Assembly: GCA_934692905.1 (NCBI GenBank)
Contig: CAKUUM010000053.1
Coordinates: forward strand, 1-9,054
DNA from: an uncultured Bacteroidales bacterium
GTDB lineage: Bacteria > Bacteroidota > Bacteroidia > Bacteroidales > Paludibacteraceae
Direction of reading: 5' to 3'
Length of the DNA stretch: 9,054 bases
Shown here piece after piece: positions 7,801-9,054 of the stretch; within the stretch, counting starts at the first letter, position 1, and each line of letters starts with the position of its first letter. Both the position numbers and the translations under genes were made by a program. The notes below the pieces were generated by a model. That model was not told the origin of the DNA. It did no database searches and was given only the letters and a program-made list of their open reading frames with translations.

Positions 7801-9054
7801 TATGCAGACCCTTGTTACAACAGAGATGAACGCACTTCCTACGGCTATGGTGCCGTGACGACGGAAGATATTGACACGCAGAACGATGATGCCGTCTATC
7901 GCCGTCATGTCCGCCGTTACAACAACCGAGACTTCGCAGACCATGGTCGGTTGGAATATGAGGCGACCATGGATGCCGACGGTAATATCTATACCGAGTA
8001 TGAGATAGGCATTGCCTATACCGACATGGCGGGCAAAGCCACCGATGACCTCTGTCACGATACGAAGATTCGTGTCAGCAAGGAGACACACTACACCCGC
8101 TATTATGAGGGTACATCTTCGCCGATTGTCACGGCAAAGCAATATGACTATGACCGCCACCATAATGTGGTTGCCTATCGCAACTTGGGAGATACCGTAT
8201 TGGGAGATGATGACCTTACGGCAGAGATTACATACCATACCCCCGAGCGCAATCTTGTGTCCCGTCCCAAGACACTCAAAGTATATGCCAATGGCGTATT
8301 GGCACGTCAGTCGGAAACGCAGTACAGGTTAGACAAACTCACAACACTCACACAGCGGGACCCGGCCACCGACTCTACCATTATTACCCGCTATGAATAT
8401 GATGCAACCGGTCTGCTCACCCGCGTAACGATGCCCACCAACCATAAGGGGCAGAAAGCAACTCTACGGATAGAATATGATTCACTTACCCATTCTTTGC
8501 CTGTTCGTGTTACAAATCAATGGGGGCAGACCTGTTCCACCCTGTATCATCCCTATTGGCAAGTACCCACTTGCATAACGGATGCCACGGGGAATAGCAT
8601 ACATTATACCTACGATGCTTATGGTCGATTGACGTCTGTCATTGCCCCTAATGAAGCGGGTAAAACCAATCCGACCATCAGTTATTCCTACCAACCTATC
8701 AGCAATACAAGCATTTGGCGATACCCACACCGGAATCCGTCTTATCCATTCTACACGGATGTGCGTACAATGGCTGATGGAGACTCCACTTACCACCGCT
8801 CTCTCTATGACGCACGCGGAAATCTGTGTCAGCGGTTTGATAAAAGAATGGATGGGTATGTGCTTAGCAATCAAATAAAACGGGACTGCTTCGGACGCAA
8901 TGTGGCAACTCTGCAAAATATACTGATACATACCGACTTACCCACCTCATATTACACGAGCAATGCTGCTATTCGCATACAAACGGACTATGATGTCTTA
9001 GACCGTCCTACTATGACACATTGGGCAGACGGCGCAGAGACTTCCATATCTTAC
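1813..9054 (+). CDS. Giant SpvB/TcdB-type RHS-repeat protein, 3' end outside window
   Basis: One uninterrupted frame of 2,414 codons from ATG 1813 to the window edge, with no stop reached. The start is the first in-frame ATG after a TAA at 1774-1776 and is followed at once by a signal peptide. Domain order by residue: signal 1-24; Gln-rich linker 25-56; ZU5-like beta-sandwich about 117-240; SpvB N-terminal domain from about 270, with YPIDIPAGRNG and GNGIMGVGWSF (308-318); calcium-loop motifs at 673 and 757; cysteine-rich array 816-1120; beta-sandwiches about 1160-1420; GPLYKGWGQF (1437-1446); calcium-loop motifs at 1629, 1720, 1823 and 1912; TcdB middle-like region about 1960-2090; RHS/YD repeats from about 2110. 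In Tc toxins and Rhs proteins this architecture builds a hollow shell around a C-terminal effector. Here the product is predicted to be exported. The C-terminal function cannot be seen. The cysteine-rich array is the odd part, and base composition shifts markedly within the gene. Presence of the gene and its family are secure; a toxin role is inference. Confidence 0.96.
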   Translation, partial: MKHHLLQTSLACILMLLFYVGAMAQTQTPTQVQAQTSTSAQTQVQEQVQSQIQGQDSSPMLAVATTDVLQAKDKIPPTASKPSRNAQTTPTVPNTAFAQYTLSESYTQSQPVNLSLSGIRLVADSGSLMHDVTFSVSTLTRSETQPLASNMLSVTAGSHAYRLLPHGEHFRADMPARIELAYEPLSVPHGFKPQDIHTYYFDEQTRQWQQLRRVATDTVRHIVISESTHFTDFVNAVIRTPDMPEVNAFVPTTLTDMEDPHPLSRVPMIAAPEANTYGTASITYPIDIPAGRNGLQPDLTLSYSSDRGNGIMGVGWSFPQPAITLDTRWGVPRYDKDYETESYLLNGEQLIIANGDNPDRLLPYQMHKQIKRRQQVADFVMRDTKKCESVTRFGWTTDKYAWCVVSRDGTAYYYSCYADYYTTVDPRYVLRDSKGNIAYWALTEVVDVHGNSIRYQYTKTKGNELYLTAIYYTGYNTTSFQDGEHGEYPYRIRIQYKDRNDIITDGRLGFIRKTERLVCYMDISYRSDEGQYIPVQRYQFDYNINNGQSFLSSISLYRMPQDTDLNSTNMLNYTIDDCIALPEFFSGCRLSSTAFDYYQPDLSDMFSANEVLIADRNQGDDWNILNQSSNIGWSVGGTLTVGLGKQVWQTNLSAGGNYSYSEGKGTTNYMLMDIDGDGLADKVYSKGNEIYFRKQVVGADGKPYFATERGTGMRSSNLSLETSKTNSWGLQAGADPVASVSGGWSNTDTYTSCYFSDVNGDGLPDFVDNGVVHFNQLNASTERFAQHTGEQQVTIDSSQCKSYFYYDGTVALSDECYVDYIPRDSFSVSINDYYYPCEACEQHCYNYLYGIGDDPDLDSLLCRGCLQHRAPDCEIDLQCQEPEWSSDDEQLQELCNRYHHICPECIQQLMDYGFDSEEYWSCADYSCIFRGQRVICEDCREDCMEDLDGCESCIDEHCAHIEGEDPMTGEQVVYIYGVPVCGGCASECEYYGLDSEECYYCRLDNCENFARCDENNGDNDYNCRDGVRVCEECNDVCLGGGYPDECNECKRENRCNGYIPEDIFNEYIGVYDNMMEQCYDKDFTIEMIGRLRERGVICETCERTCLNDPSQCLSCLNRYCFYRSEEDIIQELIDAEMPRYKAKYPQAFFKQYYDKVYIYDTVTVCPQDDGIEPNLEIVRVWVAPRDGQVTLNSAVQLLQDTSMQRQQTRNADGVRYVIQHEHNVSTTSAADTLGLTAQDTRTLKTVNIRPDDYSAHSEVFKNISVSKGDIFFFHLMSRRSHDFDNVDWRQTFTYVGETTAYSSESDFICSGEQTFQTDTTGTVTIDLFVTNTSGQTVKVTIDKQQTDGPTSATSVSFSHKTQLQQVTLPPFSNCTPETTFSLRLMSSNRHTDWGKVEVRARVSFSCSSRETFVTWLAPKVDFAHEVSLRTVYYKLFGPLYKGWGQFTFNNKYATDLIPLDSLRNKAWEQSLEVSAQDSAAFCNSITFSDTTAIQTPDALETAFNQRNIYNPLSNTWVEMSVDAQHYRWEAYGNVARNGRTLMSNARDKQAAAARVQGGGSNSSSDSPAIETYDNDVPVARNGERVTAVRKKSSSKQKHISYSIGLGVSGLGAGHAFSESTYRLCTDFMDMNGDRFPDIVRENSIQYTQPWGGLGERKDIEAHLHTTVTKADGPAFSGGFPVISKVAGPNPKNDKFSISLAGSNGASATEGISEATFALMDINGDGLPDKLTVDGDSIRLYLNIGYGFVYYSALPRLPYIDRNANSCKNGSVSFGKTFDGADIVKKILSNGSAANTQSCKFQMSLSAGISGSVSTNTGLARLIDMDGNGMLDLVDVHNGGLQVTQDIYIPDRYYYSTQKVSSNDHLQKSTTQNAGLDLAVTAGFSIFFVKLCAGIHGSPVNISLTEGTFDIMDMNGDGLPDLVRADKDGIHVRYNQMGKRGLLRSITNPAWQQIELNYQLSAPTAQYPGRHWLLSSVRDINNACAPMGDTVIAHRFVYADPCYNRDERTSYGYGAVTTEDIDTQNDDAVYRRHVRRYNNRDFADHGRLEYEATMDADGNIYTEYEIGIAYTDMAGKATDDLCHDTKIRVSKETHYTRYYEGTSSPIVTAKQYDYDRHHNVVAYRNLGDTVLGDDDLTAEITYHTPERNLVSRPKTLKVYANGVLARQSETQYRLDKLTTLTQRDPATDSTIITRYEYDATGLLTRVTMPTNHKGQKATLRIEYDSLTHSLPVRVTNQWGQTCSTLYHPYWQVPTCITDATGNSIHYTYDAYGRLTSVIAPNEAGKTNPTISYSYQPISNTSIWRYPHRNPSYPFYTDVRTMADGDSTYHRSLYDARGNLCQRFDKRMDGYVLSNQIKRDCFGRNVATLQNILIHTDLPTSYYTSNAAIRIQTDYDVLDRPTMTHWADGAETSISY
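1885..1980 (+). repeat. Gln/Thr/Val-rich low-complexity linker with direct DNA repeat
   Basis: Residues 25-56 are almost entirely Gln, Thr, Val, Ser and Ala, with recurring T-Q-V-Q and E-Q-V-Q units. At DNA level the 13-mer ACGCAGGTACAAG occurs at 1900-1912 and again at 1936-1948, a 36-base (12-codon) offset, so gain or loss of a unit keeps the frame. It is probably a flexible spacer between the cleaved signal and the first folded domain. Confidence 0.8.
2161..2532 (+). other. N-terminal beta-sandwich (ZU5-like) preceding SpvB domain
   Basis: Residues about 117-240. Visible signatures are YRLLPHGEHF (161-170), HTYYFDE (197-203), a Trp at 208 in RQWQQL, and ESTHFTDF (226-233). This combination (a LPHG-containing strand, a TYYFDE strand, then S-THFTD) is typical of the segment before the SpvB domain in Bacteroidetes SpvB/Rhs proteins. 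I liken it to ZU5/GAIN-type sandwiches on pattern only. It probably has a structural or adhesive role. Confidence 0.55.
2620..3570 (+). other. SpvB/TcaC N-terminal domain
   Basis: Residues about 270-586. The opening is diagnostic: YGTASITYPIDIPAGRNG (277-294), PDLTLSYSSDRGNG (297-310) and GIMGVGWSF, followed by the strand YLLNGEQL (343-350). Further on, W-x-L-x-EVVDVHGN (440-451) and a YRIRIQYKDRNDI strand match the usual course of the family. In Tc toxins and Salmonella SpvB this domain forms part of the shell or N-terminal scaffold and is not itself catalytic. The downstream boundary is approximate. Confidence 0.85.
3829..4107 (+). repeat. First pair of VCBS/FG-GAP calcium-loop repeats
   Basis: Two D-x-[DN]-G-D-G-L-x-D loops: DIDGDGLAD at residues 673-681 (3829-3855) and DVNGDGLPD at 757-765 (4081-4107). 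Each is followed by a short beta-strand pair (KVYSKGNEIYF; FVDNGVVHF). Such loops bind calcium at blade edges of integrin-like beta-propellers, and TcB proteins carry a propeller at the equivalent place. The next four loops lie more than 850 residues later. Confidence 0.8.
4258..5172 (+). repeat. Cysteine-rich tandem CxxC array inside the SpvB/Rhs protein
   Basis: Residues 816-1120 hold 40 cysteines, 11 of them starting CxxC pairs (837, 862, 902, 936, 950, 981, 998, 1030, 1046, 1098, 1112). Four units share C-x2-C-x3-C-x(6-9)-C-x2-C-x(4-5)-C: 936-958 (4618-4686), 981-1006 (4753-4830), 1030-1055 (4900-4977) and 1098-1120 (5104-5172). Two looser units lie at 837-873 and 902-927. Each full unit begins after a strand ending in V-x-C or similar (RVIC, VPVC, RVCE, GVIC). 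Thus the second CxxC of one unit and the first of the next pair up like two zinc-ribbon knuckles. The stretch is strongly acidic. It could bind several zinc ions or, in an exported protein, form disulfides. I do not recognise a named family. DNA-level similarity between units is low, so the duplication is old. Confidence 0.85.
5335..6150 (+). other. Beta-sandwich domains and GPLYKGWGQF motif of SpvB-like proteins
   Basis: Residues about 1175-1446. RVWVAPRDG (1179-1187), SVSKGDIFFF (1264-1273) and FDNVDW (1283-1288) fit the pattern VR-W-AP-x-G ... V-x-KGD-x-x-[FY]F ... D-V-W seen in Bacteroidetes SpvB-like proteins. It suggests a jelly-roll or PA14-like sandwich. A second, shorter sandwich appears to follow (about 1295-1420, ending TFVTWLAPK). 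GPLYKGWGQF at 1437-1446 is a recurring family landmark. Ligand unknown. Confidence 0.6.
6697..7572 (+). repeat. Second set of four VCBS/FG-GAP calcium-loop repeats
   Basis: Loops at residues 1629-1637 (DMNGDRFPD), 1720-1728 (DINGDGLPD), 1823-1831 (DMDGNGMLD) and 1912-1920 (DMNGDGLPD), spaced 91, 103 and 89 residues apart. The second and fourth are intact. The first has Arg in place of the second loop Gly, and the third has Asn for Asp and Leu for Pro, so calcium binding there may be weakened. A run of Gly/Ser-rich strands separates the loops. The spacing is longer than a classic FG-GAP blade (about 60), which suggests decorated blades. Confidence 0.8.
7690..8100 (+). other. TcdB middle/N-terminal-like region
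   Basis: Residues about 1960-2096. After the last calcium loop the chain runs HWLLSSVRDINNACAP, then HRFVYADPCYNRDERTSYGYGAV (split at residue 2006, with DERTSYGYGAV at 2005-2015). It parallels the Y-Y-x(n)-R-x-F-x-GFG-V landmark of the insecticidal TcdB middle region that precedes RHS repeats. It should form part of the shell wall. Assigned on pattern and order only. Confidence 0.6.
8140..9054 (+). repeat. RHS/YD repeats, continuing past the window edge
   Basis: From residue about 2110 the protein shows degenerate YD repeats: YEYDATGLLTRV (2194-2205), YTYDAYGRLTSV (2265-2276), LYDARGNLCQRF (2331-2342), CFGRNVATL (2359-2367) and YDVLDRPTMTHWADG (2393-2407). The core Y-D-x-x-G-R-L-x form is kept in only some units, as expected in Tc and Rhs shells. 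The repeats are still running at the last base, so the conserved RHS core end motif and any effector domain lie further downstream. Confidence 0.85.

Overview
The window looks like chromosomal DNA from a member of the Bacteroidetes, most likely the order Bacteroidales. Three things point there: a type IX secretion C-terminal sorting domain on the first protein, a Bacteroidetes-type promoter (-7 box TACCTTTG), and the lack of Shine-Dalgarno sequences before either start codon. No RNA gene, insertion sequence, CRISPR array or attachment site is visible.

Layout. Positions 1-305 are non-coding and carry one convincing promoter, with a small perfect inverted repeat between its two boxes. Positions 306-1760 encode a complete 484-residue secreted protein: signal peptide, weak LamG-like region, a block typical of Bacteroidetes surface proteins (DUF8202-like), an Asn/Gly/Lys-rich hinge and a type IX sorting domain. 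After 52 bases with no promoter or terminator, a giant gene starts at 1813 and stays open to the last base (2,414 codons seen, no stop). It is a SpvB/TcdB/Rhs-type protein: Sec signal peptide, Gln-rich linker, N-terminal beta-sandwich, SpvB N-terminal domain, two calcium-loop (VCBS/FG-GAP) motifs, a cysteine-rich stretch, beta-sandwich domains, four more calcium-loop motifs, a TcdB middle-like region, and the first RHS/YD repeats. All other open frames, including a 527-codon one on the minus strand, are shadows of this gene.

How they may work together. The two genes are probably co-transcribed from the promoter near 230, and both products leave the cytoplasm. The large protein resembles the TcB/TcC shell of insecticidal Tc toxins and the Rhs polymorphic toxins, in which an RHS cocoon encloses a C-terminal effector. 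Its C-terminus, and any toxin, immunity or sorting domain there, lies beyond the window, so a toxin role is inference.

The most unusual element is the cysteine-rich stretch, residues about 816-1120. It has 40 cysteines in about 305 residues, 11 CxxC pairs, and a repeating pattern CxxCxxxC-x(6-9)-CxxC-x(4-5)-C. It sits inside the interrupted propeller-like region of the SpvB/Rhs protein and looks like a tandem array of zinc-ribbon-like or disulfide-rich knuckles. I do not recognise it as a standard part of this family.
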